Positions 1-7,741 of a stretch of DNA of 17,144 nt are shown in pieces. Each line of letters opens with the position of its first letter. Position 1 is the stretch's first letter. The notes under the pieces were generated by a model, which ran no database searches, had not been told where the DNA came from, and saw nothing but the letters and a program-made list of their open reading frames with translations. The position numbers were made by a program, and so were the translations under genes. Source of the stretch: Candidatus Tepidiaquacellales bacterium UBA6667 (GTDB lineage Bacteria > Bacteroidota > Ignavibacteria > Tepidaquicellales > Tepidaquicellaceae); NCBI GenBank assembly GCA_002455255.1, contig DKKL01000040.1, positions 25,322 to 42,465 on the forward strand, given 5' to 3'.

Positions 1-1
1 A

Positions 2-2497
2 GTTTTAGATTTAACCGGGTTGCAGGTTGCTAACGCTTCATTACTTGATGAAGGAACTGCCGCTGCGGAAGCTATGCTTATGTTTTATCATTTAGATAAT
101 TCTAAATCAGGAAATTTAAAATTTTTCGTCTCAGATGAATGTTTTCCTCAGACAATCGAAGTTTTAAAAACAAGAGCTCTTCCTTTAAACATCGAAATTG
201 TTGTTGACGATATTAAGAAAATTAATACTGATGAAAAATATCTTGGTGTCTTGGTTCAGTATCCTACATCTGACGGAGCAATATATGATTACAAAGAAAA
301 ATTTAAAGAATTAAAAGATAAAAATATTCTTATTGCTGTTGCTTCTGATTTGTTAAGTTTAACTTTACTTACTCCTCCCGGTGAAATAGGTGCTGATGTT
401 GTAATCGGCTCTACTCAAAGATTTGGAGTCCCTATGGGTTACGGTGGACCGCACGCTGGATTTTTTGCAACAGTTGAAAAATTTAAAAGACATATTCCGG
501 GAAGGATTATTGGTGTTTCAATTGATTCTAATGGAAATCGTGCTTTAAGAATGGCTTTACAAACTCGTGAACAACATATAAAAAGGGATAAAGCAACAAG
601 TAATATTTGTACTGCACAGGTCTTGCTCGCAGTTATGGCTGGTATGTATGCAGTTTATCATGGTCCAAACGGATTAAAAAATATTGCAGAAAAAATTAAT
701 AAACTTACTTTTATTCTCGATTTGAATTTAAAGAGATTAGGTTATGAACAAGCGAATGAATATTATTTTGATACTTTAAAAATAATTATTAAAGACACGG
801 TTTTAAAATCAAAAATTAAAAAACTTGCTGAAGAAAAAAATATAAATTTCAGATATGTTAAAGATTATATCGGAATTTCTTTAAATGAAACTACAAGAAT
901 TGATGATGTAAAAGATATTGTAAATATTTTTGCTGATGCGGTTAGTAGGGAACCTTCTTTTGAAGATGATTTAAAAACTGAATTTTCAACCATTCCTACT
1001 AGTTTAATCAGATCTTCTGATTTTATGTTTCATCCTGTTTTCAGTTCTCATAGGTCTGAAACTGAAATGCTTAGATATATAAAATCATTGGAAAATAAAG
1101 ATTTATCTTTAACTCATTCTATGATTCCTTTAGGTTCCTGTACAATGAAATTAAATGCAACTACTGAAATGATTCCGGTGACAATGCCTTTGTTTAGTGA
1201 AATTCATCCATTCGTTCCTGTAGAGCAGGCTAAAGGATATGAGTTAATGATTTCAGAACTTGAAAAAGATTTATCTGAAATTACAGGATTTTCCGGAACT
1301 TCCGTTCAGCCAAATTCAGGTGCTCAAGGTGAATATGCTGGTTTGCTTGTGATTAGGCAGTTTCATTTGAAAAATGGAAATTCTAACAGAAATATTTGTT
1401 TAATTCCTTCTTCAGCTCACGGAACAAACCCTGCGAGTGCTGTAATGGCCGGTATGAAAGTTGTTGTTGTAAATTGCGATGAAAAAGGAAATATTAAATT
1501 AGATGATCTAAAAGCTAAAGCGGAACAATACAAAGATTCTCTTGCTGCTCTAATGGTAACTTATCCTTCTACGCACGGAGTTTTTGAAGAAGATATAAAA
1601 GAAATTTGTCAGATAATTCACGATTATGGTGGCCAGGTTTATATGGATGGGGCAAATATGAATGCTCAGGTTGGTTTGACAAGTCCTTTTATGATTGGTG
1701 CTGATGTTTGTCATCTTAATCTACATAAAACTTTTTGCATACCTCACGGTGGTGGTGGCCCCGGTGTCGGACCAATTTGTGTTGCCGAACATTTAAAAGA
1801 ATTTTTACCTTCTCATCCTATTATAAAAACAGGTGGTAAAAAAGCTATTACCGCTGTTTCAGCAGCTCCTTTTGGAAGTTCAAGTATTTTATTGATTTCT
1901 TATGCTTATATAAAAATGATGGGGGCTGAAGGTTTAACAAATGCAACTAAGATTGCTATACTTAATGCAAATTATATAAAAACAAAATTAGAACCTTATT
2001 ATAAAATATTATATTCAGGTACTAATGGAAGTGTTGCTCATGAATTGATTTTTGATATGAGAGAATTTAAAACTTCTGCAAAAATTGAAGTAATAGATAT
2101 TGCTAAAAGATTAATTGATTATGGATTTCATGCACCTACTGTTAGTTTTCCTGTTCCGGGTACTCTAATGGTTGAACCGACTGAATCTGAATCTAAAGCT
2201 GAACTTGATAAATTTATTTCTGCTATGATTTCTATAAGAAATGAAATTAAAGATATTGAAACCGGTAATGCTGATATAAATGATAATTTATTAAAAAATT
2301 CTCCACATACCGCATTTGAAATTGTTCAGGATTCTTGGAATCATCCTTATAGCAGGCAATTAGCAGCTTTTCCTAATGAATTTTCAAAACAAAATAAATT
2401 TTGGCCCTCTGTATCACGAATAAATGATGCTCATGGCGACAGAAATTTGATATGTTCCTGTAATCCGATTTCAGATTATGTAACTTCTGAAAATTAA
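2..2497 (+). CDS. gcvP: Glycine dehydrogenase (decarboxylating), P protein of the glycine cleavage system; 5' end outside the window
   Basis: PLP enzyme that decarboxylates glycine and passes the aminomethyl group to lipoyl-GcvH; the T protein then makes 5,10-methylene-tetrahydrofolate. The frame is open from base 2 (VLDLTG, then LQVANASLLDEGTAAAEAM). This is a classic internal GcvP segment, so the TTG at 20 is not a start and about 120 N-terminal residues of the usual ~950 are missing. The N-terminal half shows GSTQRFGVPMGYGGPHAG and the TREQHIRRDKATSNICTAQ-type block (here TREQHIKRDKATSNICTAQ). The C-terminal half holds the PLP lysine in HLNLHKTFCIPHGGGGPG (Lys codon 1727-1729). The end, GDRNLICSCNPI, is the normal family terminus. 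It is therefore the fused single-chain form, not split gcvPA/gcvPB. The next gene, 73 nt downstream on the same strand, is a likely p-aminobenzoate (folate precursor) enzyme. Confidence 0.97.
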   Translation, partial: VLDLTGLQVANASLLDEGTAAAEAMLMFYHLDNSKSGNLKFFVSDECFPQTIEVLKTRALPLNIEIVVDDIKKINTDEKYLGVLVQYPTSDGAIYDYKEKFKELKDKNILIAVASDLLSLTLLTPPGEIGADVVIGSTQRFGVPMGYGGPHAGFFATVEKFKRHIPGRIIGVSIDSNGNRALRMALQTREQHIKRDKATSNICTAQVLLAVMAGMYAVYHGPNGLKNIAEKINKLTFILDLNLKRLGYEQANEYYFDTLKIIIKDTVLKSKIKKLAEEKNINFRYVKDYIGISLNETTRIDDVKDIVNIFADAVSREPSFEDDLKTEFSTIPTSLIRSSDFMFHPVFSSHRSETEMLRYIKSLENKDLSLTHSMIPLGSCTMKLNATTEMIPVTMPLFSEIHPFVPVEQAKGYELMISELEKDLSEITGFSGTSVQPNSGAQGEYAGLLVIRQFHLKNGNSNRNICLIPSSAHGTNPASAVMAGMKVVVVNCDEKGNIKLDDLKAKAEQYKDSLAALMVTYPSTHGVFEEDIKEICQIIHDYGGQVYMDGANMNAQVGLTSPFMIGADVCHLNLHKTFCIPHGGGGPGVGPICVAEHLKEFLPSHPIIKTGGKKAITAVSAAPFGSSSILLISYAYIKMMGAEGLTNATKIAILNANYIKTKLEPYYKILYSGTNGSVAHELIFDMREFKTSAKIEVIDIAKRLIDYGFHAPTVSFPVPGTLMVEPTESESKAELDKFISAMISIRNEIKDIETGNADINDNLLKNSPHTAFEIVQDSWNHPYSRQLAAFPNEFSKQNKFWPSVSRINDAHGDRNLICSCNPISDYVTSEN

Positions 2498-2509
2498 AAT
2501 AACTGAAAA

Positions 2510-2541
2510 TATAAAATTGAATTATTAAATCAAATTTTATA
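2510..2541 (+). terminator. Weak AT-only hairpin after gcvP
   Basis: The arms tataaaattgaatt and aatcaaattttata pair imperfectly around a short loop, just after the gcvP stop, and are followed by T-rich sequence. There is hardly any GC in the stem, so termination would be weak at best. It could simply be AT-rich spacer. Confidence 0.25.
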
Positions 2542-2570
2542 TTTTATATAAAAAATAAATTTAAACTAAT

Positions 2571-3260
2571 ATGTTAACAACAGATCAATTCGTAAAAGAA
2601 GTTAACCAAAAAATTTCTTCTAAAAGTTTATTAAATCATCCTTTTTACCAGAAATGGAATGAAGGTACTTTGACAAAAGAACAATTACAGGAATATGCTA
2701 AACAATATTATCATTTTGTAAAACATTTTCCGAGATTTGTAAGTTGTGTTCATTCAAATTGTGATGATTTTGAAACAAGACAGATGCTGATGCAAAATCT
2801 TGCTGATGAAGAGGGATATAAATCGGAATTTAAAAATCATCCTGAACTTTGGATGGACTTTGCCAAAAGTTTAGGGTTAACTGAAAATGATGTTAAAAAT
2901 TCTACTCCTCTTAGAGAAACTGAATATCTTGTTGATGGAATGTATGAACTTGCAAAATCAACCGATAGTGAGTTAGGTATTGCATCTCTTTATGCTTATG
3001 AATCTCAGGTGCCTGAAATTTCAAAAACTAAAATCGAAGGATTAAAAAAATTCTACGGTATTAGCTCAGATGATGCAATAGCATATTTTAAAGTTCATGA
3101 AGAGTTTGATGTTTATCATTCTCAGGAAGAATTAGATTCTATTATTAAAAAATGCAAAACCGATGACGAAAGAAAAAAAGTTATAAATACTGTGGATGAA
3201 GCTGCATCTTTACAATGGGGATTTTTAGATGGCATTTATAAAAATTATTGTGTTAATTAA
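2571..3260 (+). CDS. CADD-like di-metal oxygenase, probable self-sacrificing p-aminobenzoate synthase (PqqC/TenA-like fold)
   Basis: 229 aa, soluble, helical. It matches the Chlamydia CADD family (CADD is 231 aa) along its length. From memory of CADD, the metal ligands are E81, H88, E142, H174, D178 and H181; here these are E80, H90, E144, H176, D180 and H183, the last three in HEEFDVYH. The CADD tyrosine consumed to become p-aminobenzoate (Y27) corresponds to Y26 in HPFYQKW. The accessory Y141 and the amino-donor K152 correspond to Y143 and K154 in YAYESQVPEISKTK. The family makes p-aminobenzoate for folate from its own tyrosine, using O2 and a Fe/Mn or Fe/Fe centre, and bypasses PabABC. The gene follows gcvP, which needs tetrahydrofolate. 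The ATG at 2571 has no Shine-Dalgarno. Family membership is well supported; the reaction is inferred from the conserved residues. Confidence 0.85.
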   Translation: MLTTDQFVKEVNQKISSKSLLNHPFYQKWNEGTLTKEQLQEYAKQYYHFVKHFPRFVSCVHSNCDDFETRQMLMQNLADEEGYKSEFKNHPELWMDFAKSLGLTENDVKNSTPLRETEYLVDGMYELAKSTDSELGIASLYAYESQVPEISKTKIEGLKKFYGISSDDAIAYFKVHEEFDVYHSQEELDSIIKKCKTDDERKKVINTVDEAASLQWGFLDGIYKNYCVN

Positions 3261-3278
3261 TTTTTAAAAATTACTTTT

Positions 3279-3313
3279 AAGGGGTTTAAATTATATTTTA
3301 AACCCCTTTTTTT
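3279..3313 (+). terminator. Strong intrinsic terminator after the CADD-like gene
   Basis: A perfect 12-bp inverted repeat, aaggggtttaaa / tttaaacccctt, with a 6-nt loop (ttatat), runs into seven T residues (3307-3313). It starts 18 nt after the stop of the CADD-like gene and ends only 12 nt before the next ATG at 3326. Confidence 0.9.
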
Positions 3314-3325
3314 ATTTATTCAACT

Positions 3326-3724
3326 ATGAATATTAAATCTATTTTTGAAAATTTTAAAACAATCGCTGTTATTGGTTTCTCTGATAAACCATTTAGAGAT
3401 AGTTTTAATATTGCAAGATATCTTTTATCTAAAGGCTTTAAAGTCTATGGAGTTAATCCAAGATTGGCCGGTTTAAATATTGAAGGAATTGAGTGTTATG
3501 ATAAATTAGCTGATATCCCTGATAAAATTCAAATTGTTGATGTTTTCAGAAATCCTGATTATTTACCTGAATTAATAGACGAAATTTTAACTTTAGACTA
3601 TAAACCGGAAGTTATATGGACTCAGCTGGAAGTAATTAACCCTGTGGCAAAACGAAAAGCCGAAGAAAACGGTTTTATTTACATTGAAAACAAATGTATT
3701 TTTATTGAACATAGAAATAGTTAA
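3326..3724 (+). CDS. CoA-binding domain protein (YccU/COG1832 type)
   Basis: 132 aa, a single Rossmann-like CoA-binding domain as found at the N-terminus of succinyl-CoA synthetase alpha and acetyl-CoA synthetase. Seen: the N-terminal nucleotide loop VIGFSDKPFRDSFNIARYL (residues 15-33), the strand KVYGVNPR (39-46), IQIVDVFRNP (69-77), and the family end WTQLEVINP...ENKCIFIEH (98-129). The length is normal for stand-alone members, whose physiological role is not settled. The ATG at 3326 lies 12 nt after a terminator T-tract and has no Shine-Dalgarno. The stop at 3722-3724 is followed three bases later by the TTG start of the next gene in the same frame, so the two are surely co-transcribed. 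Confidence 0.9.
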   Translation: MNIKSIFENFKTIAVIGFSDKPFRDSFNIARYLLSKGFKVYGVNPRLAGLNIEGIECYDKLADIPDKIQIVDVFRNPDYLPELIDEILTLDYKPEVIWTQLEVINPVAKRKAEENGFIYIENKCIFIEHRNS

Positions 3725-3727
3725 ACT

Positions 3728-5605
3728 TTGGAAAAATCTTTTAATCCTACCAAATTAATTTTTTATTTTCTTTCATTTCTAATTCCATTTACTTTATATG
3801 TTATAACTTTAGCTCCTACCGTTTCCTTTATTGATTCCGGTGAACTTGCTGCGGTTTGTATTAAACTTGGAATTGCTCATCCAACCGGATATCCTTTATT
3901 CACAATAATCGGAAATATTTTCTCCAAATTTCCTCTCGGTGAACCTATTTTTCGGTTAAATTTATTGTGTGCAGTTATTTCATCTGCTGCTTCATTAATG
4001 TTTTTTAAATTAATATTATTGCTATTTAAAACATTAGCTGTTGATATTAAGTCTGTTTTAAATAAATATATTATAGCATTAACTTCAAGCTTAACTTTGG
4101 CATTTTCTTTAACTTATTGGAATTCCTCTAATGCGATTGAAGTTTACGCTTTACATATCTTTTTTCTAATTACTATTATTTATTTGTTTATAAAAGCTAA
4201 TTTTGAAAAATCAAATCTGAATTATTGGATTATCTTTGGTTTTGTTTTAGGATTAAGTTTTACGAACCATCTCACTACTGTTTTTTTAAGTGTCGGTACT
4301 CTTTATCTATTTTTCGCTAATAATGGATTTAATGAATTAACTTTTAAAAAAGTAATTGCTATTGCCATTGCATTTATTTTAGCTTTAACTGTTTATATCT
4401 ATTTTCCCGTTCGAGCTGATAATAATGTCTTAAGTTGGGGATATCCTTCCAATTGGGAATCTTTATACAGACATGTATCAGGTAAACAGTTCAGCGTTTG
4501 GATGTTTTCATCATCAGAAAACGCATCAAAGCAATTTTCTTATTTTATGAGTTCATTCCCAAAAGAGTTTTTCTTTTTTCCTCTTATTATTGCGATATTT
4601 GGTTTAATAAAATTATATAGTCTAAATAAAAAAATATTTTTTTATTTCGCATTATTATTTGTTTTTACTGTCTTGTATGCCATTAATTATGATATTTATG
4701 ATATAGATTCATATTTTTTATTAGCATATATAGTTGCTGCTGTCTGGATAGCTTTCGGTATTTTATTTTTATATGAAAAAATAGATTTATTAAAACAATA
4801 TGCCTTTTTGTTTTTAATCATTCCGCTTATAATCTGTTATCAGAATTATTCTAATGCAAATGAAAATGATAATTTTTATGTTCAAGATATGACTATGAAT
4901 GTGTTTGCATCCGCTGAACAAAATGCAATAATTATGTCAACTCAATGGGATTTTTGGGTCTCTGCTTCCTTTTATTATCAGTATATAAAAAATATTCGAC
5001 CTGATATCATCGTAATTGACAAAGAACTATTGAGGAGAAGCTGGTATCTGATTCATATCAAAAAACACTTTCCTGATGTTTATAATAATTGCAAATTTGA
5101 GTTTGATACTTATGCATATGAATTGGATAAGTTTGAAAAGTTTACAAACAGATATACTAATCCATCTACAGAAGCTGACAGACAGGATTTGATGAAAATA
5201 CAAAAAGCATTTTCAGATTTATTAAATGCTATTCCTGAGAAAAATCAGGATAGACCTTTTTACACAACTTATGAAATTGAACAGGGAGCACCACAGGAAA
5301 AATTTGGTGAAAATTTTAATCGGATTCCTCAGGGAATGTTATTCAGATACTCAAAAAATTCCGCTTTTGACAATTATACGGAACCTAACTTTACTTTTCA
5401 GATTACAAATAAAACAGGGTATCATTATAATTTTATTATGAATTCTTATATTTCTGCTTATTTATCTCGGGCTAATTATTTGATTAATTTCAGTAAATTT
5501 CAACAAGCAGAAAATCTGATTAATAAAGCTCTTGAGATAAACCCTAATTTACCTGATGCTGTTAAATTATTAAAAAAGAGCAAAGAGCTCCAACTTCCGA
5601 AATAA
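3728..5605 (+). CDS. DUF2723 multi-pass membrane protein with C-terminal TPR (GT-C type glycosyltransferase-like)
   Basis: 625 aa inner-membrane protein. The N-terminus carries the DUF2723 signature FIDSGELAAVCIKLGIAHP (residues 34-52), with the acidic pair D36/E39 after the first membrane segment, as in GT-C enzymes. Residues 227-255 hold the second family block: PVRAD, then WGYP and RHVSGKQF. About ten hydrophobic segments lie between residues 10 and 372, followed by a soluble domain. A single TPR-like helix pair sits at the end (FQQAENLINKALEINPNLPDA). Many Bacteroidota members are near 1000 aa, so this is a short version. The start is TTG: an in-frame TAA sits 3 nt upstream and the first ATG is only near residue 91, inside a membrane segment. 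DUF2723 relatives such as TMEM260 are O-mannosyltransferases; a glycosyltransferase role here is inferred from that. It lies 12 nt before the Omp85 gene. Confidence 0.88.
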   Translation: MEKSFNPTKLIFYFLSFLIPFTLYVITLAPTVSFIDSGELAAVCIKLGIAHPTGYPLFTIIGNIFSKFPLGEPIFRLNLLCAVISSAASLMFFKLILLLFKTLAVDIKSVLNKYIIALTSSLTLAFSLTYWNSSNAIEVYALHIFFLITIIYLFIKANFEKSNLNYWIIFGFVLGLSFTNHLTTVFLSVGTLYLFFANNGFNELTFKKVIAIAIAFILALTVYIYFPVRADNNVLSWGYPSNWESLYRHVSGKQFSVWMFSSSENASKQFSYFMSSFPKEFFFFPLIIAIFGLIKLYSLNKKIFFYFALLFVFTVLYAINYDIYDIDSYFLLAYIVAAVWIAFGILFLYEKIDLLKQYAFLFLIIPLIICYQNYSNANENDNFYVQDMTMNVFASAEQNAIIMSTQWDFWVSASFYYQYIKNIRPDIIVIDKELLRRSWYLIHIKKHFPDVYNNCKFEFDTYAYELDKFEKFTNRYTNPSTEADRQDLMKIQKAFSDLLNAIPEKNQDRPFYTTYEIEQGAPQEKFGENFNRIPQGMLFRYSKNSAFDNYTEPNFTFQITNKTGYHYNFIMNSYISAYLSRANYLINFSKFQQAENLINKALEINPNLPDAVKLLKKSKELQLPK

Positions 5606-5617
5606 ATTATTCTCTCA

Positions 5618-6991
5618 ATGAATAAATTCTTATTTATATTATTAATTTTATCGCTTAATAAGAATTTATACTCTCATCAATTTTCAGACTCTACAATTAA
5701 AAATATAATTATTAGTGATGTAATTATTACCGGAAATGATGTTACTAAACCTGATATCATTTTACGAGAAATACACAGTAAAAAAGGTACTCCACTGGAT
5801 TTGCAAACTCTTCAGGATGATGTTAACAGATTGTATAATTTAAAATTGTTCAGTAAAGTTGAAGTATTTCCCGTTCCTGAATCTTATGATAGTATGAAAT
5901 TAATCTTTGATGTTCAGGAAATGTTTTATATTATGCCAATTCCTCAAGCCGGTTTTAAAGAGGGAAGTATTAAAAAATTCTGGGCTGGCTTGAGATTAAA
6001 CTGGAGAAATTTTAGAGGAAGAAATGAATCTTTAAATTTTAGTTTTGGTTTGGGTTATGAACCATTCATCGGTTTATCTTATTCTGTGCCATGGATTACT
6101 GATGACCGATATTCAATCGGTGGGGGAGTGAGATATTCAAGGAATTATAATAAAAGTCCTCAGACATTTGATCCTAATCAGGTTATAAACGTCAAAGATA
6201 TTGACAGGTATGCAATTGATAATTTTGATGCAAATTTAAGAATTGGTAAAAGACTAAATCTTGATATTTCAGTTTCAAGTTCTTTTACTTATAATATGAT
6301 AAAACATTCCGAGTTCAAAGAAGGTCGAACAATTTCTACTTCAGGTACCGACAAATATACCGGATTTATTCAGAATTTTACTTATGATACACGTAATTTA
6401 TTCTCATATACATCAGCGGGGTATTTACTTTCTTTGGATTATTATAAATATGGAATTTTTAATAAAGATATAGATTTTAATAGAATTAAAATGGATTCCA
6501 GAAAGTTTATTCCAATAAAAATATCTGATAATTATTCCATTACTTTTGCTAATAGAGTATATACTGCAATATCTTTTGGAGGTTTAATTCCTAATTATCT
6601 TAATGAATATTTCGGATATCGTGAAATTATTAGAGGTTGGGATAATCGAATTATGGAAGGTGAAAATGCCGCAGCAATATTTACTGAATTTAGATTTCCA
6701 ATCATTAAACCCTTTTTTATTGAAGGAAAATCTATTCCGGTTGTAAAAAAAATTGGACTTATAAATCGTTTTAGTTATCAGTTCGGGCTTTATCTTACGG
6801 CTTTTTTCGATGTTGGTGGGGTTTGGGATAAAAACAATAATTTCTTTAAAACTCAATTTAGAAACGGATATGGTGCAGGGCTAAATCTGATACTTCCTTT
6901 TAATTTAATCGGTAGAGCTGATGTCGGATTTAGAAAACAAAATGGATTATATTATTCACAGGTAATCTTTGGTTTAGATGCCTCCTTTTAA
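5618..6991 (+). CDS. Single-POTRA Omp85/BamA-superfamily outer membrane protein
   Basis: 457 aa with an N-terminal signal peptide (hydrophobic residues 4-18, likely cut near residues 19-22). Residues ~28-98 form one POTRA domain: IIISDVIITGNDVTKPDIIL, then LYNLKLFSKVEVFPVPE, which is the usual beta-alpha-alpha-beta-beta pattern. The rest is a beta-barrel beginning with repeated amphipathic strands (LRLNWRNFRGRNE, LNFSFGLGYEP, GLSYSVPW). REIIRGWDNR carries the family loop-6 motif (V/I)RG(F/Y/W) at residues 338-341. The chain ends in a beta-signal-like strand with terminal Phe (VIFGLDASF). BamA has five POTRAs and about 800 aa; TamA has three. This is therefore a minimal member whose substrate cannot be read from sequence. 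Start ATG at 5618, with no Shine-Dalgarno. Confidence 0.88.
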   Translation: MNKFLFILLILSLNKNLYSHQFSDSTIKNIIISDVIITGNDVTKPDIILREIHSKKGTPLDLQTLQDDVNRLYNLKLFSKVEVFPVPESYDSMKLIFDVQEMFYIMPIPQAGFKEGSIKKFWAGLRLNWRNFRGRNESLNFSFGLGYEPFIGLSYSVPWITDDRYSIGGGVRYSRNYNKSPQTFDPNQVINVKDIDRYAIDNFDANLRIGKRLNLDISVSSSFTYNMIKHSEFKEGRTISTSGTDKYTGFIQNFTYDTRNLFSYTSAGYLLSLDYYKYGIFNKDIDFNRIKMDSRKFIPIKISDNYSITFANRVYTAISFGGLIPNYLNEYFGYREIIRGWDNRIMEGENAAAIFTEFRFPIIKPFFIEGKSIPVVKKIGLINRFSYQFGLYLTAFFDVGGVWDKNNNFFKTQFRNGYGAGLNLILPFNLIGRADVGFRKQNGLYYSQVIFGLDASF

Positions 6992-7005
6992 AATCTTATC
7001 TGACT

Positions 7006-7740
7006 ATGGAATATTATATTACTGAAAAAATCAACATTGATCTAACCAATTTAAAATTGAAAATTATCGGTGATGAATTTAAACACTTATCAAAAGTGTT
7101 GAGAAAAAAAACCGGTGATGAAATTACCGTTACAGATGGTTTATATAATATTTATAAATGTAAAATTACCGGGATTTCTGATTCAGAAATTATATGTGAC
7201 ATCATAAAAATTGACTCCAATCTTTTTGAACCGGAAATAAAAATTAAACTTTTTATATCACGACTGAAAAATTCTGATAGATTTGAATTTGCAATTGAAA
7301 AATGTACCGAACTTGGTGTATTTGATATTACACCTGTAATAACAAAATATACTGAATTAAAAGATAAATTAAATGAAACTAAATTAAAAAGGTTTAGTAA
7401 AATTATCAGGTCTGCAGTTTCTCAATCTCAAAGATGTTATCTTCCAATACTTAATAATTCCTTAACCTTTAAAGAATTATTGAAAGTAACAGAAAATTTT
7501 TCAAAAAAAATAGTAATGTATGAATTTTCTGATACGGATAGTAGAATAGAAGGTGATTTTAAAAATGATTATATTTGTCTGTTAATAGGACCGGAAGGGG
7601 GATTTTCAACTGAAGAAATTGATGAGTTGAAAAAAAATAACTGGTCTGTTAAATCACTTGGAGAACGCAAATTAAGGGCAGAAACTGCTTCCGTTGTTTC
7701 AGTTTTTCAAATTCTTAATAATCTTAAACTCAAAAATTAA
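7006..7740 (+). CDS. rsmE: 16S rRNA (uracil(1498)-N(3))-methyltransferase
   Basis: 244 aa, matching the ~243 aa of E. coli RsmE. The enzyme uses S-adenosylmethionine to methylate N3 of U1498 in the ribosomal decoding site. Seen: an N-terminal PUA-like part with FKHLSKVLRKKTGDEI (residues 25-40), RFEFAIEKCTELGV (92-105), and the SPOUT trefoil-knot motifs LLIGPEGGFSTEEID (192-206) and LGERKLRAETA (218-228). The start 14 nt after the Omp85 stop and the 1-nt gap to the next gene suggest one transcript. Confidence 0.97.
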   Translation: MEYYITEKINIDLTNLKLKIIGDEFKHLSKVLRKKTGDEITVTDGLYNIYKCKITGISDSEIICDIIKIDSNLFEPEIKIKLFISRLKNSDRFEFAIEKCTELGVFDITPVITKYTELKDKLNETKLKRFSKIIRSAVSQSQRCYLPILNNSLTFKELLKVTENFSKKIVMYEFSDTDSRIEGDFKNDYICLLIGPEGGFSTEEIDELKKNNWSVKSLGERKLRAETASVVSVFQILNNLKLKN

Positions 7741-7741
7741 T

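Noticed and set aside
20..22. TTG as the start of gcvP
   Set aside because: The six codons before it (VLDLTG) are part of the conserved GcvP sequence, so the gene continues upstream of the window.
5226..5441. 71-aa frame inside the DUF2723 gene
   Set aside because: Shadow in another frame of a well-supported gene; no recognisable domain.
6584..6856. 90-aa minus-strand frame inside the Omp85 gene
   Set aside because: Antisense shadow of the barrel region, which has clear family motifs including IRGW.
7694..7741. ATG at 7694 as start of the barrel-like protein
   Set aside because: It would overlap rsmE by 47 nt and spoil the signal peptide; ATG 7742 follows the rsmE stop by 1 nt.
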